Source: Zingiber officinale (taxonomy: Eukaryota > Streptophyta > Magnoliopsida > Zingiberales > Zingiberaceae). From it: a DNA stretch of 64,000 bases. The notes beneath the pieces were generated by a model that worked only from the letters and a program-made list of their open reading frames with translations, made no database searches and was not told the DNA's origin. This document shows, in pieces, positions 1 through 11,152 of the stretch (within the stretch, counting starts at the first letter, position 1; the number at the start of each line of letters is the position of its first letter). The position numbers and the translations under genes are program-made. The stretch spans positions 102,814,947 through 102,878,946 of the forward strand of contig NC_055992.1 in NCBI RefSeq assembly GCF_018446385.1, read 5' to 3'.

Positions 1-408
1 CCTAGATTGCCCTAAAGTGCTTCAAGAAAATGTCAAAGCCTAAGTTTGCATTTCTTATTCCCTTGATTTATTTATGCCAATTAAAATTAAGCATATTCCT
101 CAAATATTGGCATATTCCATTTTTCCTCAAGAGTAGCACTTTTAAATTTAAGGCCCGGATTGCCTTAAATTGCCTAAGAACATACCAAAACCCAACTTGA
201 TAGTTCTTATGAATTTTCCAATATGTGCCATTTAAGATTAAAATCAATTCTTCCACCATTAGGCACATTTTACTCTTTCAAGGAGTAAATAATAATTCCA
301 TTTCATTTTCAAAGGTTAACAAAAACCCTGAAAATGCTCCTTGAGTGTCAAATTCCTCAAAGTTGGTTTAACTACCCTTCTAATCGGAGTTGACACTCTC
401 TAACCCAT
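1..408 (-). other. Non-coding tail of a gag-only copia element
   Basis: There is no open coding frame of note. The stretch follows the gag stop codon on the minus strand. It resembles the sequence after the gag of element B (about 46140-46756): both carry the TGACACTCTC...ACCCATCTA segment right after the stop and phrases such as CCTAGATTGC further on. The shared 3' sequence beyond the stop suggests that this element, like B, lacks pol, but the window ends before that can be seen. Confidence 0.6.
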
Positions 409-2256
409 CTATGGGGTAGAGAAGATGCTCCTAGGAACCCAACACCTATTGGTGCTCCTTGGATGCTCTAGGTACTCACTAGGGATAACTTCCCTAGCTA
501 CCTTCCTAGTGACCTTGTTGGGCTTCTTAGAAGCCTTGGTCACATTTTCTAGGTCAACTCTAGGGATAGCTTCCCTTGTAACCTTCTTTGTGACTTTCTT
601 AGATTTCTTAGAAGTATTAGTCACATTTATTGCAAAAATACTCTTAGGGATGACTTCCCTAGTATTCTTGGCTTGACCACTAGACCTAGGATTTGTTCCA
701 TAACTATATGGAACTCTATGGTAAGAGGGCACATCCTTCTTAGCCTTTGGTTTGTATCCCAAACCTCTATGGCCATTGGATGGCTTTTGTACCCCTAAAC
801 CTAGGTTATGCTCATTTTGCCCTAATAGGATATTTTCCATCCTTTTTAGGGTCTTTTCAATTTTATCAAGTCTTGACCTCAAGACTTGATTTTCCATCAC
901 TAAGTCCTTAGTTTTTGGTTTTCCATTAAGTTCATGAGCATTTTTGTTTCTAGGCTTGTATCTTACATCCTTAGAGTTTTCGCCTAGGTTTTTACCTACA
1001 TTCCTAGCCTTAGGGATAGTAGTTTTGGCATGTAGGGCCACATGCTTTTCCTTAAAGCCCTCATGCTTCCTATTCTTATGGTAAATCGCATTAAAATGAT
1101 AAAAATTTGACCTAGCATGCTTTTTACCATTTTGCAAGGGAATAGGCTCAATGAAAGTTACCTTCCTTTTTACCTTGGAGGCTCCCCCTTGACTAGTGCC
1201 TCCTTGAGCCTTGACCATCTTCTTCCCCTTGGGGCATTGACTTCGGTAATGCCCTTTTTGTTGACACAAGAAGCACACAATGTGCTCCTTGCTCTTCTTT
1301 GTCCCGGGGGTGGTCTCCTTGAGCTTCTCCTTGCCCTTTTGTGCCATTTGGCCCTTCTTCTTGGCCAAGTTGGGACACTTGCTCTTATAGTGCCCATGAT
1401 CCCTACACTCAAAACATATTATATGATTTTTATTATTAATTGAAATATTTATACCTTTGCTTGTAGGGGTGGCATCTTTTTCTTTGAATCCGGAGGTAGA
1501 AGCTTCCTCTTGATCGGACCTTGATTCTCCTCCATTTGATTTTTCTTGACTTGTGGAGGTAGAAGCTTCTTCCTCCTCTTCTTCTCTTGACCCGGATGTA
1601 GAAACTTCTTCTTCTTCTTGATCCGGTGTCACCAAGGATTGCTCCCCCTCAATCCTAGAGGTGGAGGCTTCATCATCTTGAATATGAAACAAGGAGTATG
1701 CTCCCTCCTTGTTCCCTTCGTTGCATTCCCTTGAGGATGAAGCTTCTTGGATTTCCTCTTCTTCGGAGGTTGAGTATCTCTCAACCTCGGAGTCCTCCTC
1801 TTGGTCTTGCTCCAAAGAGTCACCCTCTCTGGATTCTTCATGATCTTGTACAGTGGAGGGGATCTCTTCATGAAGCTTAGCCAATTTGCTCCAAAGCTCC
1901 TTGGCATCTTCGAATTCTCAAACTCGAGCCAAGATGTGGCTAGGCAATAAGTTGACCAGAAGCTTGGTCACTTTGTCATTTGCCTCGCCCCTTTGAATTT
2001 GCTCTGAGCTCCATCTGTTTTTCTTTAGAAGCTTGCCCTTGGAGTTCGTTGGAGCTTTGAAGCCTTCCATTAGAGCAAACCATTGCTCTATCTCCATCAT
2101 AAGAAAGTTTTCGATTCTTGATTTCCAAGAATCGAAGCTTGTAGATGAATATGGTGGAGCCACCCTTGTGTCAAATCCAAGTCCATCTTGGAATTGCATC
2201 TTGAAGTTGAGCTTGATAGAATCTTGAACTTGAAGAATTTGCTCCAACTTCTTCAC
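409..2256 (-). pseudogene. Copia-type Gag polyprotein with one in-frame stop
   Basis: Gag is the capsid/nucleocapsid protein that packages retrotransposon RNA in cytoplasmic particles. The frame starts at 2256 and reads about 113 codons to a TGA at 1918-1920. It then continues in the same frame to a TAG at 409, so one nonsense codon is the only visible break. The N-terminal part has the W-K-R-I-E-N-F spacing typical of copia gag (UBN2-like). An acidic Ser/Glu-rich linker follows. Two CCHC zinc knuckles come next, CFECRDHGHYKSKC (about 1370-1415) and CFLCQQKGHYRSQC (about 1240-1285), then a basic tail with a short coiled coil (ENQVLRSRLDKIEKTLKRME) and the ending WVPRSIFSTP. The ending is nearly the same as in B. 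A PBS and LTR lie just upstream. No protease or RT follows within the window. Confidence 0.85.
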
Positions 2257-2317
2257 CCTCTAGCTTTTCTTGATATGTTTGCCCCTTCCGGCGGTGATTC
2301 CGGTGAAGAGCAACCTC

Positions 2318-2329
2318 GCTCTGATACCA
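2318..2329 (-). other. Primer-binding site (initiator Met tRNA)
   Basis: The minus strand reads TGGTATCAGAGC, the standard plant LTR-retrotransposon complement to the 3' end of initiator methionine tRNA. It lies two bases from the LTR edge at 2332 and upstream of gag, which fixes the element as minus-oriented. Confidence 0.9.
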
Positions 2330-2331
2330 CT

Positions 2332-3564
2332 TGTTAGGACCAAAAGTAGCTAGAGGGGGGGTGAATAGCTCGTCGCGTTCGCTGCTCGTTGCTTGTTCCT
2401 TCAAAGATGTGCAGCGGAAAACAAAACAACACTAACACGGTTGGTTTTACTTGGTATCCACCTCACAGAGGTGACTAATCCAGGATCACACACACACACA
2501 CCTCCACTAAATAAAACTCTCCTTGTGGTAACTACCAGGCGGAGAAGCCCATACTCAATACAGAAGAGAGGAAAGGATACAATAAATACAAGCACAAGCT
2601 TAATACAAGAAACCCTAACCCCAGCTTCTCTTCTTGGCTTTGATCCGCCTCTTGACTTGGAGAGCTTCCAAGATCCTTCAAGAACTGGCGATCTGAGCTT
2701 TGTGAGCGCTGTGGAGGAAATCTGGAGTGAATCGGAGAAGATATATCGCAGCCATCACACGCCTGCAGCTATAAACGACGCCAACGGTCGGATCGATCGA
2801 TTGAATGTTCCCAATCGATCGGGAGGCTTTGGATCGATCCACGGATCGATCGAGCGCTATCGATAAGCGCTGGATCGATCCACGGATCGATCCGGTAGCT
2901 GTCAATTGCCCAGTCGATCCATCGATCGATTGGGACCTCTGAATCGATCCACGGATCGATCCGACAGAGCGATCGATCCATCGATCGATCGAGTCGATCC
3001 ATCGATCGATCGATCGGTTTGTCCATGCCAAGTCCTAAACCTCCCAAACCAACATCCGGTCAACCTTGACTGTTGGTATGTCATGCCTAGCATCTAGTCA
3101 CTCCCTTGACTGCTAGGACTCCCTTACAGTGTCAGGTCAATCCTTCGACCGGACTTTTCTCGTGCAGTATCCGGTCAATCCTTTGACCTACTTGGACTTT
3201 TCTTTCATGCCAGTATCGATCATCCTTTGACCTACTTGGACTTCCCAACACCAGATGTCCGATCATCCTTGACCCATCTGGATTTTCCCTTGCCTGGCTT
3301 CACTCACCAGGACTTTCCATCTGCCTAGCTTCACTCACTAGGACTTTCACCTGGCTTCACTCACCAGGACTTTTCTTCTGCCTGGCTTCACTCACCAGGA
3401 CTTTCATTTTGCCTAACATCCCAGTTAGGACTTCCCAGTCAAGTATCCAGTCAATCCTTTGACCTACTTGACTCTTCTTCAATCAATATCTTATTGTCAA
3501 ACATCTAAACCCAAACCAAGACTCAGCTTGGTTACCCAGGTCAACCTTGACCTGAGGGATATTG
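2332..3564 (-). mobile_element. Copia 5' LTR, minus-oriented, missing its outer 8 bp
   Basis: On the + strand it starts TGTTAGGACC next to the PBS and carries the CTAGAGGGGGGGTGAATAG box at 2350-2368. It is the reverse complement of the LTR at 4136-5534. Homology stops at 3564, where the mate would continue with CACCAACA, so the terminal 8 bp are gone. It holds paired GGATCGATCC palindromes (2790-3020) and four units of a 30-bp GGACTTT-containing repeat (about 3290-3420); the mate has six such units. Confidence 0.85.
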
Positions 3565-4135
3565 AACTTGCTCAAGGTTGAGCATTTAAACTTGAAATGG
3601 GGAAAAATGGGGAGTGGATATCCTCATTATTTCAAGTGGAAACACAAGTGGTAGATAATGCTCAAGGTTGAGTAGTTGTCTACAATGAGGGAGAAGTTAA
3701 GGATAAATGAAGGGTATGGGACCTTCATTATCGTGTTGATCACAACGAGTGATGTTGTGAACAACGATGAGCAACTCTTCAGGGGGAGAGTCTTCAACAA
3801 ATGGATTTGTTGAAGTGTGCCCAGAATTGGAGCATAGGTTGATGTGTGTCCAACGATGGGTTGATGTGTGCCAATAGGGGGAGAATGTATGGTTAAGCTT
3901 AGTCCTTCATTACCTATGGGAAGGTCATAGGGGGAAAATGAAAGGACTCATGAAAGGGAGTAAGTTAGGCTTTCATTACCTAGAGGGAGTTTGCCCTCTT
4001 AGGGGGAGAATGAAGAGCTTAATTTATGCTTTCATTACCTAGTGGCATGAAGAAGGAGGCTATGAGATTAGCCTAACTTACATATGGGATTGTAAGTGTT
4101 ATTGTGGTATTGTCAAACATCAAAAAGGGGGAGAT
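3565..4135 (+). other. 3' non-coding interior of a plus-oriented copia element, with polypurine tract
   Basis: Purine-rich sequence without a sizeable ORF. AGGGGGAGA-like blocks recur (about 3781, 3876, 3931, 4000). The last, AAAAAGGGGGAGA at 4122-4134, directly abuts the LTR start and is the polypurine tract that primes plus-strand synthesis. The left edge is a direct junction with the truncated minus-oriented LTR. The rest of this plus-oriented element is missing. Confidence 0.75.
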
Positions 4136-5534
4136 TGTTGGTGCAATATCCCTCAGGTCAAGGTTGACCTGGGTAACCAAGCTGAGTCTTGGTTTGGGTT
4201 TAGATGTTTGACAATAAGATATTGATTGAAGAAGAGTCAAGTAGGTCAAAGGATTGACTGGATACTTGACTGGGAAGTCCTAACTGGGATGTTAGGCAAA
4301 ATGAAAGTCCTGGTGAGTGAAGCCAGGCAGAAGAAAAGTCCTGGTGAGTGAAGCCAGGCAGAAGAAAAGTCCTGGTGAGTGAAGCCAGGCAGAAGGAAGT
4401 CCTGGTGAGTGAAGCCAGGTGAAAGTCCTAGTGAGTGAAGCTAGGCAGATGGAAAGTCCTGGTGAGTGAAGCCAGACAAGGGAAAATCCAGATGGATCAA
4501 GGATGATCGGACATCTGGTGCTGGGAAGTCCAAGTAGGTCAAAGGATTGACTGGATACTTGGCATGAAAGAAAAGTCCAAGTAGGTCAAAGGGATTGACC
4601 GGATACTTGGCACAGAGAAAAGTCCAAGTGGGTCAAAGGGATTGACCGGACACTTGGTAAGGGAGTCCTAGCAGGTCAAGGGAGTGACTAGATGCTAGGC
4701 ATGACATACCAACAGGTCAAGGTTGACCGGATGTTGGTTTGGGAGGTTTAGGACTTGGTTTTGGACAAAACCAAGTCTTTGGATCGATCGATGGATCGAT
4801 TCAGGCTCTGGATCGATCGGTGGATCGATCCGCACGCTGTCGGTACGAAGCTCGGATCGATCCGTGGATCGATCAGAGGTCCCAATCGATCGATGGATCG
4901 ATTGGGGCCGCTGCGCGATAGCGCTGGATCGATCCGTGGATCGATCCGCATGTTCGAGCATGGCGCTCGGATCGATCCGTGGATCGATCCAAAGCCTCCC
5001 GATCGATTGGGAACATTCGAATCGATCGGGATCGGCCGTTGGCGTCGTTTATAGCCGCAGCGGTGATGGCTGCGATATATCTTCTCCGATTCACTCCACC
5101 TCTCGCCAACTCCTCCACAACACTCATCATCGCCGATTCTTGAAGGATCTTGGAAGCTCTCCAAGTCAAGAGGCGGATCAAAGCCAAGAAGAGAAGCTAG
5201 GGTTAGGGTTTTGTACTCATTGTAAGCTTGTAAGCTTGTATTTCTTGTATCCTTTCCCTCTCTTCTTGTATTGAGTATTGTAGGGCTTCTCCGCCCTTGG
5301 TAGTTACCACAAAGGAGAGTTTTATTTAGTGGAGGGTGTGTGTGTTGGTGTGGATCCTTGGATTAGTCACCTCTTGTGAGGTGGATACCAAGTAAAACCA
5401 ACCGTGTTAGCGTTGTGTGTTTGTTTCTGTATTTTCCGCTGCACATCTTTGAAGGAACAAGCAACGCCGAGCACCGAGCGAACGCGACGAGCTATTCACC
5501 CCCCCCCCCCCTCTAGCTACTTTTGGTCCTAACA
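4136..5534 (+). mobile_element. Copia 3' LTR, plus-oriented
   Basis: Starts TGTTGGTGCAATATCCC right after the polypurine tract and ends GGTCCTAACA (1399 bp). Visible parts in order: six 30-bp repeats around CCTGGTGAGTGAAGCCAGG (4303-4490), three TTGACCGGATACTTGG repeats (about 4530-4665), a palindrome block of GGATCGATCC units (4780-5030), and the C-rich box CTATTCACC...CTCTAG near 5495-5515. It forms an inverted pair with 2332-3564. Confidence 0.9.
4303..4490 (+). repeat. Six tandem units of about 30 bp inside the LTR
   Basis: Units centre on CCTGGTGAGTGAAGCCAGG followed by A/G-rich filler and AAAGTCC. The last units have drifted (CTAGTGAGTGAAGCTAGG). The opposing LTR copy has only four units, so copy number varies between LTRs. 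Confidence 0.85.
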
Positions 5535-6627
5535 CTTGGCACGAGGAAGATAAGTCCAAGTAGGTCTTAGGGAGTGACCGGATACTTGCCAAGAAGAGAA
5601 AAGTCCAAGTGGGTCAAAGGGATTGACCAGACACTTGGTGAGAGAGTCCTAGCTGGTCAAGGGTGACCGGATGCTAGGTCTTATGTACCAACAAGTCATG
5701 GTTGACTAGATGTTGGTTTAGGGGGCTTTGGGCTTGGTTTTGGGCAAAAACCAAGGTTTGGATTGATCCGTGGATTGATCCAGCAGGTTTGGATTGATCC
5801 GTGGATTGATCCAGCAGGTTTGGCTTGATCCGTCCAGCAGGTTTGGATCGATCCGTGGATCGATCCAGCAGATCTGGATCGATCCACCGATCGATCCGGT
5901 GAGTCCCCGCGAACAGAACCCCTTTGGATCGATCCGTGGATCGATCCAGAGGTCCCAATCGATCAGTGGATCGATTGGGACGCTGCTGCTTCGCGCGATA
6001 AGCGCTGGATCGATCCGTGGATCGATCCAGAAGTTTTTCTAGAGCACAGAGGCGCTCTGGATCGATCCGTGGATCGATCCAAAGCCTCTCCGATCGATTG
6101 GGAGCATTCCAATCGATCGGGATTCGACCGTTAGCGTCGATTTAAGCCGCAGGCGTTCTTTTCCTTCGGCAGTTCTTCACCGATTGATTCCAGCTCTCTC
6201 GCCAGCTTCTCCACAGCACTCACAAAGCTCAGATCGCCAGTTCTTGAAGGATCTTGGAAGCTCTCCAAGTCAAGAGGCGGATCAAAGCCAAGAAGAGAAG
6301 CTAGGGTTAGGGTTTTGTACTCATTGTAAGCCTGTAAGCTTGTATTTCTTGTATCCTTTCCCTCTCTTCTTGTATTGAGTCTTGTAGGGCTTCTCCGCCT
6401 TTGGTAGTTACCATAAAGGAGAGTTTTCATTAGTGGAGGGTGTGTGCGTTGGTGTGGATCCTTGGATTAGTCACCTCTTGTGAGGTGGATACCAAGTAAA
6501 CCAACCGTGTTAGCGTGTGTGATTGTTTCTGTTATTTTCCGCTGCATATCCTTGAAGAAACAAGCCACGCCGAGCGACGAGCACGCGACGAGCTATTCAC
6601 CCCCTCTAGCTACTTTTGGTCCTAACA
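5535..6627 (+). mobile_element. 5'-truncated copia LTR of the same family
   Basis: Begins mid-LTR (matching roughly position 4555 of the neighbouring copy) immediately after the complete LTR end, and closes with CTACTTTTGGTCCTAACA at 6627. The palindrome block is present (5760-6110), as paired GGATCGATCC units plus decayed GGATTGATCC versions. The C-rich box lies near 6598-6609. It abuts a copia pol fragment at 6628. Confidence 0.8.
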
Positions 6628-7632
6628 AAGTTGACCCAACCCTATTTGTCAAATCAATTCAAGAGGGCATCTTTATAGCCTAAGTTTATATAGACGACAT
6701 AATCTTTGGATCAACCAACTCAGAATTTTTACAAGAATTTATAACCCTAATGGAACAAGAATTTGAAATGAGTTTGGTAGGTAAATTAACTTACTTTTTA
6801 GGATTACAAATCAAACAAACAAATGAAGGTAACTACATTTATTAACAAAAATATATTAAAGAATTACTTAAAAATTTCGAGATGGAAAATACTAAAGATA
6901 TAAAGACACCTATGGCAGTTAACACAACCCTAGATGATGACCCTAATGGCAAAACCAGTTGATTTAAAATACTGTAGGAGTGGCATAGGTAGTCTATTGT
7001 ACTTAACTGCAAGTCGACCTGATATTTTATTTGCAGTTAGTATGTGTGCTAGATACCAAACCTATGCTAAAGAATCTCATTTGACTCAAGTCAAAAGAAT
7101 CTTTAGATATCTTAAAGTAACATCAAATGTAGGAATTTGGTATCCTAGGACAAATAATTTCGAACTAATAGGCTATTCTGACTCAGATTACGCTGGCTGT
7201 AAATTAGACCGTAAGAGTACAAGTGGTGGGTGTCAACTACTGGGCCCAATGCTTGTTAGCTGGTTTAGTAGAAAGTAACACTGTGTTGCCCTATCTACTA
7301 CTGAGTCAAAATATATAGCTATAGGAGAATGCGTCGCATAATTATTATGGATGATGCACACCTTAAAAGATTTTAATTTAAACTTTACAAAAGTAACAGT
7401 ATTAATTGATAATATTAGCTTAATTAAATTAACAAAAAATTCTGTGCATCATTCATGAACCAAACACATTGAAATTAGGCATCACTTTATCAAGGATTAT
7501 GTCACTAAAGGAGATATTGAACGTAAATACATTGAGTCCAAGTCTAATTTAGCTGACATATTCACTAAACCTCTCCCTGAAAGTGAGTTTAGTAATCTAC
7601 GTCGTAAATTAGGAATGTGCTTAATAGACTAG
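6628..7632 (+). pseudogene. Copia Pol fragment: reverse transcriptase C-half and RNase H
   Basis: Reverse transcriptase and RNase H copy the element RNA to DNA in the cytoplasmic particle. Readable landmarks in order: KVDPTLFVKS, the catalytic RT box VYIDDIIFGSTN, GLQIKQTNEGNY, SRPDILFAVSMCARYQ, the RNase H segment GYSDSDYAGCKLDRKSTSGG, ALSTTESKY, and the terminal IFTKPLPESEF...LRRKLGMCLID before TAG at 7630. At least five in-frame stops and one frameshift (an extra A near 6950) make it dead. Its upstream part is absent; the truncated LTR joins directly to it. The 3' LTR at 8984-10150 is probably its own. Confidence 0.9.
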
Positions 7633-8983
7633 GATTCTTAAATTGTAAAATTATTTTTTTAAAAAAATTATCTTTAAAATTCTAGGATAAAACTTTTTAT
7701 ATTTCTCAAAATTTCCTATTTTTAGAATTTTTGAAAATCAGTTTTAGCCTTAGAATAGATCTACCCCTTAGAAAGCATGCTCCTATGATCTAAGGTTTGA
7801 GCATCTCACCAATACACTAGGGCTAACTTGTTTGTGTATTTCTGAACTTAGAAAGGGGTGAAATGTATAGGCAGATTGCCTGGACTTAAAGATTCTTATA
7901 TCAGTGCATTGACATAAGTCTGGACATTAAAAACTAAACAAATATTAATCAGGTTAAGTATTTCAGCTTAGTCAAACACTAACTGAATACAATCAACTTA
8001 ACCTGACTAACCAAGTGAAAGATGATATCCTCTGATAGTCAGTAAGTAACTAATGGTTAGACAGTTGTGGTTTTTTTTAATGTCAAGTTCAGGAGGAGGA
8101 TTAATTTAAATTATAAAATTATCTGTAACAAAATTATTTTCTCTTTTGAAAATTATTTTAATTTTATAAACTTGCCTTTGGAAATGGATTTCAAAAATTT
8201 ATTTTTGAAAATGACTTTCAAAAACTTATTTTTGAAAATGACTTTCAAAAACTTATTTTTGAAAATATCTTTCAAAAAATTATTTTTGAAATAACTTTCA
8301 AAAACTCATTTTTGAAAATGACTTTCATAAACTCATTTTTGAAAATGACTTTCATAAACTCATTTTTGAAAATTATTTTAAAACTTGCTTTAATTTTGCA
8401 AACCTATTTTTGAAAATTGTTTTGAAAATTGCTTTACTTTTATAAACTCACTTTTGAAAATTATTTTGAAACTTGCTTTAATTTTGCAAACTTATTTAAA
8501 CTTACAAAGTTAGTAGGTTTTTGCCTTAATATTTTTGATAAAAAGTTAGCTATTTTTCAAAACCTTAGCTATTTTGAAAAAGTTAAAGGATGTTAAAAAT
8601 TATTTCTGATCTCAAAGATCATATTTTTGACCTTAAACGAGTTTTTCAAAATTTTCCTTTAACTTATTTTTCTAAGTTAACTCCCCCAGGTCAACCTAAA
8701 AATTTTATTTTATCAGATTTCTCTGTTGTTAAATTTTATTTTCTAAGTTAACTTATTTTTCTAACTTAATTTTTGTTGTCAACCTAAAAATTATCTATGC
8801 TTGTCATTTTTTAATGAATGTCAAAGGAGGAGGGTTAGGTGGTTTAAGTTAGTTAGCAACAAAATACCAAACATTAAAACTTAAAACAAGGCTAACTTAA
8901 AAACCTGTCTTATACTTGCTTATGTTTTGCGTATTTTTTCACTAACTTAACCCAGGTTGTCATTGCATTAAAAAGGGGAAGAT
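7633..8983 (+). other. 3' non-coding interior of the copia element, ending in a polypurine tract
   Basis: AT-rich sequence with no convincing ORF. It contains a run of 26-27-bp tandem units (8185-8400) and closes with AAAAAGGGGAAGA at 8970-8982, the polypurine tract beside the 3' LTR. Confidence 0.75.
8185..8400 (+). repeat. Tandem repeat, unit about 26-27 bp
   Basis: Roughly six to seven units of TTTCAAAAACTTATTTTTGA plus AAATGAC, with drifting positions (ACTTA/ACTCA, CAAAAA/CATAAA). The unit contains the near-palindrome TTTCAAAAA...TTTTTGAAA. Small open frames here are repeat translation, not genes. Confidence 0.85.
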
Positions 8984-10150
8984 TGTTGGTGCGGTTAGCA
9001 CTGACAGTCTAACTCAGGTTTTGATGAATGACAAAATAAGGTTAAGTTAGTTTCATTGTGATCTAACACTTTGATGAAGTGTGCAGAAGAAGCCTAGCTA
9101 GGTCGACGGGTCGACTGGATAGCTGGTACAAAGTCCAACTAGGTCGACAGGCTGACCGGATAGCTGGTACGAAGCCCAACTAGGTTGACGGGCTAACCTA
9201 ATAGTTGGCACGAAGTCCAGACTGATCGATGGGCTGACCGGATGTCTGTCACGAAGCCCAACTAGGTTGACGGACTAACCTGATAGCTGGTACGAAGTCC
9301 AGACAGGTCGACAGGCTGATCTGATGTCTGGCAAGTCCAGATAGGTCGACGGGCTGACCTGATGTCTTGTAGGTCCAGACAGGTCGGCAGACTGACCGAA
9401 TGTTTGGCAGGTAAGTTAAGGTAAGTTACTGGAAGGGAGTGACTTGGTGAGGACGCGCTCCTCGTTCGAGGGAACAATAAGCGTCGATCCAACTCAGAAC
9501 TATTTCGGGAATCTAAGTTGAGATCGTGACTAAATTCTGATCTCGAGGGGATGAAATCTAATTACTACTCTGTTTGATAAATTGTGCTAACTTTTATTTT
9601 ACAGGGTAGTTTAACTTTTTATTTTGCCTTGGACTAACATTTTCTTGTAGGAAAAAGGACTTTTGGAAAATGGTGGTCCGGGCGCCCGGAAGGCAAAATT
9701 CATTTTGTCGTAGATTTGGAGCACGCTGATTGGTTTGACCTATGTCACGGTCCGGGCACCTGGAAGGGATCCGGGCACCCAAAGCATGCTTATAAAAAAA
9801 GGCCTCCATGGAGCATCATAACAACAATTGCTTCTACGACTTCTCCATTATGCTTTGCTCCTGCGACGCTGCGAAGCCTCTCCAACAACTTGTGCTTGAT
9901 TTTCTTTTCTCTGTTGTTGGTATTGTTTTGATTATTCTTGTACTTACATTTGAAACATTTTGAGAATTATTAGTGATTGCCCAACGAAAGCACTCGACGA
10001 GTGCAAGCCTTGGAGTAGGAGTCGACGAAGGCCCCGAACCAAGTAAAAATAATTTGTGTTAGCATTGTCGTTCGTATTTCCGCTGCGTACTTAATTCAAA
10101 TTTTAAATCACTATTCACCCCCTCCCTCTAGCGAGCTCTACGATCTAACA
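8984..10150 (+). mobile_element. Copia 3' LTR, plus-oriented
   Basis: Starts TGTTGGTGCGGTTAGC right after the polypurine tract and ends CGATCTAACA (1167 bp). It has the family layout: tandem AAGTCCA...GGTCGAC...GCTGACC units (9090-9410), a perfect 14-bp palindrome TCCGGGCGCCCGGA at 9677-9690 with decayed copies to about 9785, and CTATTCACCCCCTCCCTCTAG near 10110-10130. It cuts off the Harbinger transposase at 10151. Confidence 0.9.
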
Positions 10151-10374
10151 CATCCTTCTACCCGCTGAAAGCACAAAACAAAATCATAATGGCTTGTATT
10201 CTATTACACAATTTCATCCTATCACAGATGCCAAATGATCCTATAGAAGAAGTCGATGAGGATGTTGGTAGCCCGGGTCATGACACATAAGATGATTACA
10301 TAAACAATTTTGACTCCTCAGACGACTGGGATACTTGGACAGAAAACTTTGCAATGTTATTGTGGAATAACTAA
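10151..10374 (+). pseudogene. PIF/Harbinger transposase, C-terminal fragment
   Basis: The readable frame (from 10153) gives FYPLKAQNKIIMACILLHNFI, then DPIEEVDED, and ends WTENFAMLLWNN before TAA at 10372. This matches the C-terminus of plant HARBI1-like DDE nucleases (DDE_Tnp_4), where an acidic stretch follows the I-x-A-C-x-LHNFI block. The catalytic N-terminal part is missing, lost at the LTR end at 10150, and there is a TAA in frame at 10288-10290. The following Myb-like ORF fits the usual two-gene content of this superfamily. Confidence 0.75.
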
Positions 10375-10637
10375 TAATAATGAATTGATTGATGTATTTC
10401 AAACTTTAGTCACTATAATTTTCTAGATATGTATTACTGTCCTTTGTGGATTCTATGTTTATGAGCTTCGAGGTATGATTATTATTTTATGGTATTATTT
10501 ACAGATGTATGAATTACATGATAGTTGTGATGTTATATTTCCTTTCTTTGCCTATTACATGTGTTTCATATTTGTTAACATACTTCACACATCTCATATC
10601 TTTTTCACAGGAATAAGAGATCATCTACAGGGTAGCT

Positions 10638-11152
10638 ATGGATAGTGGAGCAACATCCGACAATCTAGTTGGGAAAGGCAAGAAAGCATAAAAAATGCGA
10701 CATAGTTGGAGTGCACATGAAGAAGAAGTTTTAATTCAAGCCCTAAAAGATGTTATCACCAAGGGATGGAAAAGTGAGAATGGATTTAGGGTTGGATACT
10801 TGACTTTATTGGAAAATACAATGCGGGCAGCAATCCCATGGACAAACATATGTGGAAATCTATATATAAACTCAAAAGTACATGTGTGGAAGAAAATACA
10901 TGGTACTTTGGTCACGATATTAAGCAAAAGTAGAGTAAGGTGGAATGATACTACACAACCATTGAGGCTACAGACAAAACATGGGAATAAATCATTCAGG
11001 TATTTTATGTAAGCCTTTTTCATTGATTTCAACAATGTTGTGTAGTTAATTAGTTACCTAATTCTTACAGTTAGACCACAATGCACGATCAATGAGACAC
11101 AAACAATAGCCTTATTATTAGGATTTGTGTGAAATTTTTGGAAATGACTAGG
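10638..11152 (+). pseudogene. PIF/Harbinger Myb/SANT-like protein, first segment
   Basis: The second protein of PIF/Harbinger elements binds DNA and works with the transposase. The segment starts MDSGATSDN, meets a TAA at 10689, and resumes MRHSWSAHEEEVLIQAL...GWKSENGFRVGYL, the Myb_DNA-bind_3 pattern of plant Harbinger ORF1. After RVRWNDTT one base is lost. The next piece, TIEATDKTWE, holds a second stop. A GT-AG intron (11000-11070) joins it to LDHNARSMRHK and CEIFGND. The frame is cut at 11153 by the gypsy element and continues at 22664, 28041 and 29945. Removing the three insertions and one TSD copy each restores the order, though stops and frameshifts remain. Confidence 0.8.
11000..11070 (+). 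other. Intron in the Harbinger Myb-like gene
   Basis: 71 bp with donor CAG|GTATTT and acceptor CTTACAG|TT. Skipping it joins the conserved pieces TWE..IIQ and LDHNARSMRH in the order seen in homologous plant proteins. Confidence 0.65.

Noticed and set aside
2678..3097. Overlapping frames with repeated DRSIDRWID-type peptides (also 4695-5274 and 5674-6042)
   Set aside because: They are translations of GATCGATC palindromes in LTRs, open on both strands and in several frames because the repeat lacks stops. No start context or family match.
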